Origin: DASVHS01 sp038244815
GTDB lineage: Bacteria > Acidobacteriota > Thermoanaerobaculia > Gp7-AA8
DNA length: 64,000 bases
Direction: 5' to 3'
Assembly (NCBI GenBank): GCA_038244815.1
Contig: JBBRTB010000018.1
Coordinates: forward strand, 30,519-94,518
A program made the position numbers and the translations under genes. Shown here one piece after another: positions 55,645 through 64,000 of the stretch. Each line of letters starts with the position of its first letter. The stretch's first letter is position 1. The notes below the pieces were generated by a model, which was given only the letters and a program-made list of their open reading frames with translations, was not told where the DNA came from and did not search any database.

Positions 55645-55944
55645 TCAGTGGACAGCGACTTCGTCTTTCTGTTCGTCCGGAATCTCGACGGGACCTTCTT
55701 TGAGATCCTCGCGAATGATCAGGTCGAGGAACATCTCCCGCACGCCGTTCCGGCCCGACTTGTCGAATACGCGCCGGACCTCCGCGGGTTTCAGGCGCAC
55801 GCCCGTCATGGCCTCGAGATACTGGCAGAACACGACCGCCCGCGAGCGGAAGGAGATGATGAGGATGAGCAACAGCACCACCGCGAAGATGAGTGGCATT
55901 GCGGCAGTGAGACTGTTCAGTTGAAACAGGCCGGTGATGCTCAT
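55645..55944 (-). CDS. Small single-pass membrane protein
   Basis: This protein has 99 residues from ATG 55942-55944. One membrane helix (AAMPLIFAVVLLLILIISF) is followed by a cytoplasmic domain (FCQYLEAMTGVRLKPAEVRRVFDKSGRNGVREMFLDLIIRED). No recognised family. It is divergent from the rof-like gene across 91 bp. Confidence 0.75.
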   Translation of the reverse strand: MSITGLFQLNSLTAAMPLIFAVVLLLILIISFRSRAVVFCQYLEAMTGVRLKPAEVRRVFDKSGRNGVREMFLDLIIREDLKEGPVEIPDEQKDEVAVH

Positions 55945-56035
55945 GGGACGCGGCGGTATCCTAACACCCGGCACTCGGAGAATAAAACGGGGGGCGGGCA
56001 CCGATGTTGTATTTGACGCCGCCGGAGGGTTCGGG

Positions 56036-56272
56036 ATGACCACGGAACGTTATCAGCCGGTGTCGTGCGACTACCACGACCAGCTCGAGCTGGCGGCGAT
56101 GCACAAAAAGCAGGTGGAGCTCGAGTTCGATCTCGACGGCGTGACGCAGCGGGAGCGTGGAACGATCGCGGACGTCTACACGTCCGGCGGCGCGGAGTTC
56201 GTCAAGTTCGATTCGGAGCGGGGACAGCTCGAGGTCCGGCTCGACCAGATCATCTCCTTGACGGAAGACTAG
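56036..56272 (+). CDS. Rho-binding antiterminator (Rof/YaeO-like)
   Basis: This protein has 78 residues. The pattern YQPVSCDYHDQLELAAMHKKQVELEFD... EVRLDQIISL matches Rof, whose start is YQPI(N/S)CDDYDxLELA. E. coli Rof binds Rho's primary RNA site and inhibits termination. It probably tunes Rho activity here. ATG 56036 has a GGAGGG ribosome-binding site 7 nt upstream. Confidence 0.85.
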   Translation: MTTERYQPVSCDYHDQLELAAMHKKQVELEFDLDGVTQRERGTIADVYTSGGAEFVKFDSERGQLEVRLDQIISLTED

Positions 56273-56276
56273 GACT

Positions 56277-56327
56277 AGGTCGCTGGTCGCGGGTCGCTAA
56301 GCCGCCCCCACGACCCACGACCCACAC
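56277..56327. repeat. Inverted GGTCGCT/CGACCCA arrays
   Basis: The left arm AGGTCGCTGGTCGCGGGTCG (56277-56298) faces CGACCCACGACCCA (56310-56327). They pair through GGTCG/CGACC and lie between rof and the membrane-protein promoter. Confidence 0.7.
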
Positions 56328-56335
56328 GATCGCAG

Positions 56336-56341
56336 TACTAT
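56336..56341 (+). promoter_or_regulatory. -10 element of the membrane-protein gene (leaderless)
   Basis: TACTAT ends 5 nt before ATG 56347. Confidence 0.45.
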
Positions 56342-56346
56342 TGACC

Positions 56347-57081
56347 ATGCCCAAGATCCTCTTCTACTCCGGCACGGCGTTCTGCCTTTTTCTGGCGCTG
56401 ACCAGCGCGGCGGAGTCGGTGCGGGAGATCCAGGGGAGCGTGGTGGCGTTTGCCGGACTGCAGTCCAGCGGCGGCTTCACCGCGCACGCGGCATGGGCCA
56501 TTCTCGTCGCCCTGCTGACCGGTCTGGCGGCGGCGGTGATTTTCGTGCGCATGGCCGCGTTGCTCGCGGCGCGGAATCTGTTCGGGGCATTCCTGGCGCT
56601 GTTCTGTGTGGGTGGCGCGATCGTGTCGCTCTCGGGAGTGTTGCTGTTGCAGTCGCGGATGCTGGCCGATCTGCGGCGGCCGGCGGCCCTGCAGCCGCTC
56701 TCGGAGATGCATCTGGTCGGTTATCTGCTGCTCGGCTACTTCGTGTCGCTCTCGCTGCTCGCTCTCCGGCCGTACTTCCGGATCCAGGCCAGCCGCATTC
56801 TCTCGGCGCTGGTGTTCCTGCCGCTGCCGCTGTTCGCGCTCGTGGTGACGCAGGAGCTGTTCGTGCGGGCATCGGCCGCTCCGCTGCCGGCGAGGACTCC
56901 GGCCTCGCTCGTCTATTTCGCGGTCATGTCGATCCTGTTCTTCGCGATCTCGGTGCACTGTTTCCGACACCGGCATCTCTTCCTGGAGATGACCAATCTG
57001 CGCGAGTTGCTGGACAGCCGCTTCGATCCGGCCGGTACGGTTCCGCACAGGCCGATTGGCGGCGTGGCGTTCGATTCCTAG
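56347..57081 (+). CDS. Polytopic membrane protein of unknown function
   Basis: This protein has 244 residues with about six helices (ILFYSGTAFCLFLALTSAA, AAWAILVALLTGLAAAVIFV, LFGAFLALFCVGGAIVSLSG, VGYLLLGYFVSLSLLAL, ILSALVFLPLPLFALVV, VYFAVMSILFFAISVHCF). The short cytoplasmic C-terminus includes FLEMTNLRELLDS. No transporter motif is recognised. Confidence 0.8.
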   Translation: MPKILFYSGTAFCLFLALTSAAESVREIQGSVVAFAGLQSSGGFTAHAAWAILVALLTGLAAAVIFVRMAALLAARNLFGAFLALFCVGGAIVSLSGVLLLQSRMLADLRRPAALQPLSEMHLVGYLLLGYFVSLSLLALRPYFRIQASRILSALVFLPLPLFALVVTQELFVRASAAPLPARTPASLVYFAVMSILFFAISVHCFRHRHLFLEMTNLRELLDSRFDPAGTVPHRPIGGVAFDS

Positions 57082-57165
57082 GACCTTCAGCGCCGCCGGC
57101 AGAGAAGGACCACGGGGCCTCACGTCTCGTTCTTCGTGCAGCAGGTTGATACGATTCCCGGCACG

Positions 57166-59163
57166 ATGAAACTCCAATCTCTCGGTGTTGCCCTGGGAAT
57201 TGCCTGTCTTGCCACAACGTCCACGGCCGCGGCGAGTTTTTCCGGCACGCTCGCGGCAATGCGCGACCTGAAAATCGCTGCCGAAGCGAGTCCGGTCAAC
57301 GGGCTCGCGATCACGAGCGGCCATCTGCGGCTGCAACTGGCATCCGGTTCCGCGGCGCGCGTGCTCGCGGGTCAGGAGCCCATCGGAATTTTCTTCAAAG
57401 GGACCGGAACGCTCGAATACACGGCCGCGGAGCGGACCGAGATTCCTGTCGTGAAGTACAACGCGCACGCGACGTCGCACCTGAGCCTGGCCGGCGACGG
57501 GCCCTTGACCCTGTCCGAGCCCATCACCGAAGTGCTGCTGATCCGGATGGGGGAGGCCTTGCCGGAGTTGAGCGGAAACGGCGCCGCCCCGCTGGCCGAG
57601 GCATTTGCCGCCCATCAGGCGCTGTTTGCGCGGGGCCAACTCGGTACGGCAGCGGAGCTCAGTGTCCAGAAGGCGTCGGGCGCGCCGTTCACGCGCGCCG
57701 AGATCGACGGAGCCGACCACCTCGTCTACACCTACGACACCTCCGACCGGCGCGAAGAATCGCTCGTGCTTCTTCGCAACTCACCGTATGCGCAGGACGA
57801 CAATCGTCTGGCCGCGCTTCTCTACCCGGTCTCGATATCGTCGCAGCCCATCGGTCACGACCGCAGGGTGACGCCCGGGCCGCCCTTTGTGCTGACCGAT
57901 CTCACGTACACGCTCACCGCCGACGGCGACCAGGCCACGCTCGACGTCAGCGAGACGATCTTCCGTCCGAATCCGGCGCTCGCGGCGTTGCGCTTCGATC
58001 TGGTGGATGAGGTCTATGCCAAAGCCAATCGCCCCACGCGCAAAGTGAATCTGCGCAGCGTCACCGACGAACGGGGACGCTCGTTGCCGGCTCTGTTCGA
58101 GAACGGCGTGCTGGCGGTCGGCCTCGACGGCGTGCAGGGCCAGTCGTTCAAGCTCGAGTTCGCCATCGACGGCGATTTTCTGGTTCGCGAGGGGGGTGAC
58201 AACGCCTGGCTCCTCGATGGAGACTGGTTCCCGTTGCCGCGGGCTCTGGCCGCCCGCGCCTATACGCTTCATTCGGTCCTGAGAGTCAAAAAGCCGTTCG
58301 TCCCCGTTCTTCCGGGGAAGACGATCTCGCGGCGTGAGGACGGCGACTACAACGTCCTGCAGACCTCCATCGATCACCCCACGAGCTTCGCCGAGGCCAT
58401 GGCGGGCAAGTACACCTTCGTCGAAGACACCAGGGACGGGTTGACCGTACGCGTTGCCAGCTACGGGCTTCCACGACCGCAGCGATCGAAACAGTTGATC
58501 GATCTGGCATTCGGCTTCATCGACTATTACCAGTACTTCCTCGGTCCGTTTCCGTATCCCGAATACAACATCGTGCAGGTGAACTCGTACGGATTCGGTG
58601 TGGCCCCTCCGGCGATGATGCGAATCACCAACGAGGCATTCGACCCGGTGATCGAAGAAGGAGCGAAGTTCTTTTCGGAAGGGATCAACGAGCGGTTCGC
58701 GCACGAGATCGCGCACCAGTACTGGGGACACGCCGTGAAGTCGGCCAGTCTGGAGGACTGGTGGCTGACCGAGGCGTTCGCCGAATACTCGGCCGGACTG
58801 GCCCTGAAGAAGCTGCAGAACGAAGCCGTGTACAACCGCCTCGTCAATCACTGGCGTTCCGGGGCGAAGCAGGCCACGAATGTTGCGCCCATTCCCTTCG
58901 CGAATCGCATCAGCGGCGACCCCGGCACCGCATTCGCCTATCGAGTGAATCTGCTGTACGACAAGGGGCCGTACCTGCTGTACTCGCTGCACAAGCAGCT
59001 CGGCGACACGCAGTTCCTGACGTTCCTCAAGTCGTACCAGAAGTCATTTCTCTGGAAGTTCGGCACGACGAACGACGTGGCCGGGCTCCTCGGATTCATG
59101 ACGAAAAAGGACTTCAAGCCGTTTTTCGAACAGTACTTCTGGGGTACGGCCATGCCGAACTGA
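57166..59163 (+). CDS. Secreted M1-family metallopeptidase lacking the GxMEN motif
   Basis: This protein has 665 residues with signal peptide MKLQSLGVALGIACLATTSTAAA. The zinc site HEIAH (513-517) with third ligand Glu 536 in TEAFAEY has exactly the M1 spacing HExxH-x18-E. Aminopeptidases in this family also carry a GAMEN-like exopeptidase motif; here that position reads GVAPPAMMRI, so free N-terminus recognition may be lost. The ATG start follows a -10-like TACGAT (57150-57155) by 10 nt. It is likely periplasmic. Confidence 0.88.
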   Translation: MKLQSLGVALGIACLATTSTAAASFSGTLAAMRDLKIAAEASPVNGLAITSGHLRLQLASGSAARVLAGQEPIGIFFKGTGTLEYTAAERTEIPVVKYNAHATSHLSLAGDGPLTLSEPITEVLLIRMGEALPELSGNGAAPLAEAFAAHQALFARGQLGTAAELSVQKASGAPFTRAEIDGADHLVYTYDTSDRREESLVLLRNSPYAQDDNRLAALLYPVSISSQPIGHDRRVTPGPPFVLTDLTYTLTADGDQATLDVSETIFRPNPALAALRFDLVDEVYAKANRPTRKVNLRSVTDERGRSLPALFENGVLAVGLDGVQGQSFKLEFAIDGDFLVREGGDNAWLLDGDWFPLPRALAARAYTLHSVLRVKKPFVPVLPGKTISRREDGDYNVLQTSIDHPTSFAEAMAGKYTFVEDTRDGLTVRVASYGLPRPQRSKQLIDLAFGFIDYYQYFLGPFPYPEYNIVQVNSYGFGVAPPAMMRITNEAFDPVIEEGAKFFSEGINERFAHEIAHQYWGHAVKSASLEDWWLTEAFAEYSAGLALKKLQNEAVYNRLVNHWRSGAKQATNVAPIPFANRISGDPGTAFAYRVNLLYDKGPYLLYSLHKQLGDTQFLTFLKSYQKSFLWKFGTTNDVAGLLGFMTKKDFKPFFEQYFWGTAMPN

Positions 59164-59268
59164 GAGGTTTTCGCTCTACTCCCTGTGGAGAGAGCGGGGC
59201 GATGGTGGCACCTGCACAGAAGCATGTGCCAAAACCCCTCCTCCTGACGCTACACTCCGGAGGACCCG

Positions 59269-62200
59269 ATGTCGTCCTTCGTCCACCTTCATCTCCACAC
59301 CGAATACTCGCTTCTCGACGGCGCCAGCCGCCCCGACCAGCTGGCGAAGAAAGTAGCCCAGCTCGGCATGCCGGCGTGCGCGATCACCGACCACGGCAAC
59401 ATGTTCGGCGCGGTCGAGTTCTACAACGCCATGAAGAAGGAGGGCGTCAAGCCGATCATCGGATGCGAGATGTACGTCGCCTACGGCTCACGCCGCGACA
59501 AAGCGGGCGTCGAGGATCAGCAGGCCGACGCCGGATCGAACAACCACCTCATCGTCCTGGCCTCGAACGACGCCGGCTATCGCAACCTCGTCAAGCTCGT
59601 CAGCGCCGGCTACACCGAGGGCTTCTACTACAAGCCGCGCATCGACAAGGAGCTGCTGCGCGAGCATCGCCAGGGCTTGATCGTTCTCTCGTCATGCCTC
59701 AAGGGAGAGGTCTCGCAGAACCTCGCTGGCGGCAACTACGCGAAGGCGAAGGAAGCGGCGCTGCAGTACCGCGACATCCTGGGAGCGGAGAACTTCTTCC
59801 TGGAGATCCAGGATCACGGCATCCCCGACCAGCAGAAGATCGTGCCGCTGATGGCACGGCTCGGCGAGGAGACGGGGCTGCAGCTCGTGGCCACCAACGA
59901 CTCGCACTACCTGAACAAGGACGATGCCTTCGCCCACGAGGTCCTGCTCTGCATCGGCACCGGCAAGACGCTCGGCGACGAGCGGAGGATGAAGTTCTAC
60001 TCCGACGACTTCTACGTGAAGAGCCCCGAGGAGATGGAGCGCTTGTTCCGCGCCTACCCGGAGGCCATCGCCAATACGGTGCGCATCGCCGAGCGCGTGA
60101 AGACCTCGCTCGACTCGACCGGACTGCATCTCCCGAATTTCCCGGTGCCGAAGGGCATGGACGCCGCCGCATACTTCGAGAGAGTCGTGCGCGACGGGCT
60201 CAGGCGCCGCCTGGCCAAGCCGTCGAAGCGCAAACACGAAGAGCAGGCCTATCTCGATCGCCTCGAGCATGAGATCGAGATCATCAAGTCGATGGGATTC
60301 CCTGGCTACTTCCTGGTGGTCTGGGACTTCATCAAATACGCGAAGGACAACGGCATTCCGGTCGGTCCGGGTCGCGGCTCGGCCGCCGGATCGGTGGTGG
60401 CCTGGGCCATGGGGATCACCGACATCGATCCGCTCGAGTACGACCTGCTGTTCGAGCGCTTCCTCAATCCCGAGCGCATCTCCATGCCCGACATCGACGT
60501 CGACTTCTGCATGAACAACCGCGGACGGGTCATCGAGTACGTCCGCAACAAGTACGGCCAGGAGAACGTCGCGCAGATCATCACGTTCGGGACCATGGCC
60601 GCGAAGTCGGTCGTCCGCGACGTCGGCCGCGTCCTCGGTCTCCCGTACGGTCTGGTCGACAAGGTCGCCAAGACGATTCCCGCCGGCCCGGAAGTGACGC
60701 TGGCGAACGCGGCGAAGGATTCGCCGGCGCTGGCGGAGTTCGTCCGCAACGACAAGGAAGTGGCGCAGGTCATCGACATCGGCTCGAAGCTGGAAGGACT
60801 GTCACGTCACGCCGGCATGCACGCAGCCGGCGTGGTCATCACGCCGGAGCCGGTCACGAACTACGTCCCGCTCTACCTCACCAACCGCGATGAAATCGTC
60901 ACGCAGTACGACATGCGCGTCGTGGAGAAGATGGGTCTTCTCAAGATGGACTTCCTCGGGCTGCGCACGCTGACGGTGATCGACGACGCCATCAAGTCGG
61001 CCGCGGCGGAGACGGGCCAGAAGATCGACCTGGAGTCGCTGCCGCTCGACGACCCGGAAGTGTTCCGGCTCTTCCAGGAGGGGCGGGCCAAGGGCGTGTT
61101 CCAGTTCGAGTCCGGAGGCATGGTCGATCTGCTGCGCAAAGCGCGGCCGACGAAGTTCGAGGATCTGGCCGCGCTCAACGCGCTCTACCGGCCCGGCGCG
61201 CTCGACGCGGGCATGGTCGACGAGTTCGTGCGTCGCAAAAACGGATCGTCGAAGGCGAAGTACCTCGTGCCGGCGATGAAAGAGATCCTCGAGGAGACCT
61301 ACGGGGTCATCGTCTACCAGGAGCAGGTCATGCAGATCGCACAGGCGGTCGCGGGCTACTCGCTCGGTCAGGCCGATCTGCTGCGCAAGGCCATGGGCAA
61401 GAAGGACGCCGAGATCATGGCCAAGGAGCGCGATAAGTTCGTCTCCGGCGCCGCGGCCAATGGGTACGACAAGAGAAAAGCGAACGAGATCTTCGACTAC
61501 ATCGAGCCGTTCGCGCGATACGGATTCAACAAGTCTCACTCCGTGGCCTATGCGCTGGTCGCCTACCAGACCGCCTGGCTGAAAGTGCACTACCCGCGGC
61601 ACTTCATGGCCGCGCTCATGACCTCGGAGATGGATAAGACCGAGAACGTGGTCAAGTTCATTCACGAGGCCTCGCAGATGGGCATCAAGGTGCTGCCGCC
61701 AGACATCAACGAGTCGAACTACTCGTTCACTGTCGTCGGTAACGACATCCGCTTCGGACTGGGCGCGGTGAAAGGCGTGGGCTCGAGCGCCATCGAGTCG
61801 ATTCTGCTGGCACGCCGCAGCCATGGGCGGTTCAAGTCCGTGCTGCAGTTCTGCGAGGAAGTCGACCTTCGCGCCTGCAACAAGAAAGTGCTCGAGGCGC
61901 TGGTGAAATCGGGATCGTTCGACTTCATCGGGCTGACACGCAAGACCCTGTTCGATCAGCTGGAATCGACGGCCGACTCGGCGCAGCGCGTGAAGGACGC
62001 GAAGGAACGGGGGCAGAGCAGCCTTTTCGGATTGCCGAACGTCGGGGCCGCCTTCAGTGCGCCCGGGCCGGTGGGCGAGGCGGCCGTGCAGGCCGCCGAA
62101 TGGCCGGAGGAAGAAAAGCTCAAGTTCGAGAAAGAAACCCTCGGCTTCTACGTTTCGGGCCATCCCCTCAACAAGTACGCGGCGGAACTGAAGATCTTTG

Positions 62201-63090
62201 CCGGCGCGAGCACGGAGACGCTCTACAAGTTCATTGATGAGACGGTCAACATCGGCGGGATCGTGTCCCAGATCAAGCGATCGAAGATCAAGAAGGGGCC
62301 GAACGAAGGGAAGCTGATGGCCAAGTTCATCCTCGACGACCAGTTCGGCTCCGTGGACGTCGTGGTGTTCAGCGACCTTTACACGAAATACGCGAAGTGG
62401 CTCGACAACGGTGTGGCGGTCCTGCTGACCGCGCTGGTGAAGGACACCGGCGGCATGTCCGCGGGCCGCAGCGCCTCGTTGCAGTCGGCCGAGCAGAATG
62501 CCCTGCGGATCGACGACGAGTACGGCGGCCATCCCGAGGAGCGCCCGCGCATCTCGGCTTACGAAGTGCGCGAAGACGATGCCGAGGATGATCGTGACCC
62601 GAAGGAAATCGAGCGCGAGAAGTACGGAAACCGCGAGAACAACCTCGGGCTCTTCGGCACTGTGACGCCGCCGGCTCCGGCCGCCCCGGAGGAGGATGTC
62701 ATCGAGGAGGAAGACGCTGCCGTGGCGCCCGCGGAAGCGCCGAGGGAAGAGAGCTCCTTCGCTTCGCACTCCGCGGCATTCACGGAGTCGCCCATCACGC
62801 CCGAGCTGAACGCGCTCGAGATCATCCCTCTCGATGGGATTCGCGATCGGAAGGTGCGCGAGATCGCGCTGGAGGTCCCGTACACCCGCATGACCGAGGA
62901 CACGGTCCGGAAGATTCGCGAGATCGTCGAGGAACATGCCGGCGAGATTCCGGTGACGGTGACGCTGCTCGATGTGCCCGAGCACGGTGAGCTGCGTCTG
63001 AAGATCAATCATCACTTCCGCGTGCAGCCCGGACCCGCACTCAACACCGCGCTGCGGCGGGTCCATGCGAGCCCGCGGTACGTCTTCTGA
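59269..63090 (+). CDS. dnaE: DNA polymerase III alpha subunit
   Basis: Replicative polymerase of the C family, 1273 residues. The PHP domain begins FVHLHLHTEYSLLDGA. The palm catalytic Asp pair is in MPDIDVDFC (about residue 407-412), with the third Asp downstream. DIDPLEYDLLFERFLNPER, GRGSAAGSVVAWAMG and an OB-fold (VNIGGIVSQIKRSKIKKG) follow, with a tau-binding C-terminus. There is no exonuclease insert, so proofreading would need DnaQ. GGAGGA precedes the ATG, and a -10-like TACACT (59251-59256) lies 12 nt upstream. Confidence 0.97.
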   Translation: MSSFVHLHLHTEYSLLDGASRPDQLAKKVAQLGMPACAITDHGNMFGAVEFYNAMKKEGVKPIIGCEMYVAYGSRRDKAGVEDQQADAGSNNHLIVLASNDAGYRNLVKLVSAGYTEGFYYKPRIDKELLREHRQGLIVLSSCLKGEVSQNLAGGNYAKAKEAALQYRDILGAENFFLEIQDHGIPDQQKIVPLMARLGEETGLQLVATNDSHYLNKDDAFAHEVLLCIGTGKTLGDERRMKFYSDDFYVKSPEEMERLFRAYPEAIANTVRIAERVKTSLDSTGLHLPNFPVPKGMDAAAYFERVVRDGLRRRLAKPSKRKHEEQAYLDRLEHEIEIIKSMGFPGYFLVVWDFIKYAKDNGIPVGPGRGSAAGSVVAWAMGITDIDPLEYDLLFERFLNPERISMPDIDVDFCMNNRGRVIEYVRNKYGQENVAQIITFGTMAAKSVVRDVGRVLGLPYGLVDKVAKTIPAGPEVTLANAAKDSPALAEFVRNDKEVAQVIDIGSKLEGLSRHAGMHAAGVVITPEPVTNYVPLYLTNRDEIVTQYDMRVVEKMGLLKMDFLGLRTLTVIDDAIKSAAAETGQKIDLESLPLDDPEVFRLFQEGRAKGVFQFESGGMVDLLRKARPTKFEDLAALNALYRPGALDAGMVDEFVRRKNGSSKAKYLVPAMKEILEETYGVIVYQEQVMQIAQAVAGYSLGQADLLRKAMGKKDAEIMAKERDKFVSGAAANGYDKRKANEIFDYIEPFARYGFNKSHSVAYALVAYQTAWLKVHYPRHFMAALMTSEMDKTENVVKFIHEASQMGIKVLPPDINESNYSFTVVGNDIRFGLGAVKGVGSSAIESILLARRSHGRFKSVLQFCEEVDLRACNKKVLEALVKSGSFDFIGLTRKTLFDQLESTADSAQRVKDAKERGQSSLFGLPNVGAAFSAPGPVGEAAVQAAEWPEEEKLKFEKETLGFYVSGHPLNKYAAELKIFAGASTETLYKFIDETVNIGGIVSQIKRSKIKKGPNEGKLMAKFILDDQFGSVDVVVFSDLYTKYAKWLDNGVAVLLTALVKDTGGMSAGRSASLQSAEQNALRIDDEYGGHPEERPRISAYEVREDDAEDDRDPKEIEREKYGNRENNLGLFGTVTPPAPAAPEEDVIEEEDAAVAPAEAPREESSFASHSAAFTESPITPELNALEIIPLDGIRDRKVREIALEVPYTRMTEDTVRKIREIVEEHAGEIPVTVTLLDVPEHGELRLKINHHFRVQPGPALNTALRRVHASPRYVF

Positions 63091-63168
63091 GCTGGACCGA
63101 GGCCGGCGGGCCAATAGGCATTCGGCCCGGGGGCGGCCCGGCCGGCCCTTATACTCGTCTCCTACAAC

Positions 63169-63609
63169 ATGTCCGACGTCCCACCGCAGAGTTACCAGGC
63201 GCATCGCCGCATCCATCCGCTGTATCACCTGGTCACGGTACCGATCCTCTCGATCAACGTGATCGTCACGATCGTCCTTGCCGTCAGGAACTTTTCCTGG
63301 CTGGCGCTCTGGAACGTCTTTGTCGCTTCGGCGCTCATCCTTCTCGCGGTCATCGTCCGCGTCTACGCGACGAGGAATCAGGATCGCGTCATCCGCGCCG
63401 AGGAGTCGGCGCGGATGTGGAGGGTATTGCCGCCGGAACTGCGCCCGCGCATCGCCGAACTGACGGCCTCTCAGATGGTTGCGCTGCGGTTCGCCCCGGA
63501 CGAAGAGCTGGCGGAGCTCACCAGTGCCGTTCTGTCAGGGGAGGTCCGCGGCCGCACCGGGATCAAGCAACGGATCAGGAACTGGCGCGAAGATCGCCAG
63601 CGGGTCTGA
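63169..63609 (+). CDS. DUF6526-like two-helix membrane protein
   Basis: This protein has 146 residues. A short N-terminus (QSYQAHRRIHPLYHLVTVPI) is followed by two membrane helices (ILSINVIVTIVLAV, LALWNVFVASALILLAVIV). The cytoplasmic domain has RNQDRVIRAEESARMWRVLPPELRPRI and ALRFAPDEELAELTSAVL, the pattern of DUF6526. The function is unknown. TATACT (63150-63155) precedes the start by 13 nt. Confidence 0.8.
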   Translation: MSDVPPQSYQAHRRIHPLYHLVTVPILSINVIVTIVLAVRNFSWLALWNVFVASALILLAVIVRVYATRNQDRVIRAEESARMWRVLPPELRPRIAELTASQMVALRFAPDEELAELTSAVLSGEVRGRTGIKQRIRNWREDRQRV

Positions 63610-63650
63610 AGTCCTCAGGATTGCGGCCTTTCCACGTCACAGAATCGTGT

Positions 63651-63677
63651 TTGCTTTTGTGAATCTTTTGCTATAAT
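63651..63677 (+). promoter_or_regulatory. AT-rich promoter of the secreted-protein gene
   Basis: TATAAT (63672-63677) has a TTGCTT at 63651-63656 (15-bp spacer). A leader of about 38 nt ends with GGAAAGGA before ATG 63722. Unlike most genes here it therefore has a full leader and Shine-Dalgarno, suggesting strong expression. Confidence 0.6.
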
Positions 63678-63721
63678 TCCGTTGACTCTCAAAAAACATA
63701 TTGCGGAAAGGACTCAAACGA

Positions 63722-64000
63722 ATGAAACGCTTCGTGACCCTGCTATCGGTGTGCGCCCTTGCTGTTACGACGGTCGCGTTGGCCCAGAACGCGCCCGAAA
63801 CCAATGACGGAAATGCTAACGTTCACAAGTTCATGACACGCGGCTACGCGCGGCCCGGCGGAGGAGGTTCGCAGAACCTCTCCGATCACGGCGGACCGGT
63901 GCTGACCGCGCCGAAAGTGGTCTGCATCTTCTGGGGATTTGGCGCAAGTGGCGATTCGTACACTGCGGCCATGCAGAGTTTCCGCAACACCGGCATCAAG
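63722..64000 (+). CDS. Secreted protein, N-terminal part (EXORDIUM/PHI-1-like?)
   Basis: The frame runs off the right edge with 93 residues visible. Residues 1-21 are a signal peptide (MKRFVTLLSVCALAVTTVALA). The mature start has a Gly-rich segment and then LSDHGGPVLTAPKVVCIFWGFG. That resembles the 'HxGPVL...vxxIxWG' opening of phosphate-induced EXORDIUM-like proteins, found in some bacteria as secreted proteins. The identification is tentative. The strong promoter suggests an abundant product. Confidence 0.75.
   Translation, partial: MKRFVTLLSVCALAVTTVALAQNAPETNDGNANVHKFMTRGYARPGGGGSQNLSDHGGPVLTAPKVVCIFWGFGASGDSYTAAMQSFRNTGIK

Noticed and set aside
60802..63228. Long minus-strand open frame of 808 codons
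   Set aside because: It is antisense to dnaE, has shadow composition and shows no recognisable motif; high-GC genes produce such frames.

Overview
This is a high-GC window from a Gram-negative bacterium. It contains signal-peptide beta-barrel proteins, a Lol-type permease, lipoprotein signal peptidase and many lipobox proteins. The mix of DUF4388/PATAN proteins, a Pkn-type kinase with a periplasmic tail, DUF6599, large secreted M1/M14/M16 peptidases and a split methylmalonyl-CoA mutase suggests Acidobacteriota (Thermoanaerobaculia-like). That placement is inference; no rRNA or tRNA gene was seen.

Layout. 1-6.4 kb: an outer-membrane protein fragment, a Ser/Thr kinase, a beta-barrel protein, an aspartic-protease-like lipoprotein and pruA. 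6.6-11.1 kb: lepB-pcnB, then cysteine desulfurase, receiver-PilZ and TPR genes. 11.2-13.8 kb: a MerR operon, a glycosyltransferase and mobA-moaC. 14.3-19.0 kb: a DUF6599 lipoprotein, pepA, an NtrC-type regulator and murI. 19.5-28.1 kb: M14 peptidase, Lol permease, carA, a yeast-type cytosine deaminase, the mutase large subunit and a PATAN protein. 28.3-33.3 kb: a minus-strand run of phoH-ybeY, and of glycosyltransferase-cca-unknown-rsmD. 33.3-41.4 kb: GGDEF and PATAN proteins, a lipoprotein, SPOR and LOG proteins, mrp and the SCOT CoA-transferase pair. 41.5-50.7 kb: small membrane and lipoproteins, cdd, ispG-lspA, a PLP decarboxylase, a receiver protein, a SARP-receiver regulator and a G3P dehydrogenase. 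50.7-64 kb: yceH, a secreted protein, an M16 peptidase, a Rof-like protein, a membrane protein, an M1 peptidase, dnaE, a DUF6526-like protein and the start of a secreted protein.

The main discovery candidate is a dispersed repeat system. Three intergenic cassettes each carry one gene for a four-helix-bundle protein of the 23S-intervening-sequence (S23/Avd-like) family. Each gene has a promoter-like box beside its upstream arm and is enclosed by inverted arrays of a 7-bp tandem repeat. The heptamer differs between cassettes: CGGTGCT, a GGTAGCC/GGTTAGC mixture, and GGCCTCG. At least a dozen further arrays, paired or single and without the gene, lie between genes. Several also lie in frame inside coding sequences (pcnB, murI, rsmD, yceH, a glycosyltransferase and a secreted protein). 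The S23 proteins are clearly divergent from one another, which fits old or repeated cassette movement.

A second theme is promoter placement. Many genes have a -10 hexamer (TATAAT, TATGAT, TAGAAT, TACGAT) ending only 5-13 nt before the start codon, implying leaderless or nearly leaderless mRNAs. Other items are a MITE-like inverted-repeat unit, a GNAT acetyltransferase pseudogene, a MerR operator inside a 20-bp promoter spacer and a perfect hairpin around a start codon.
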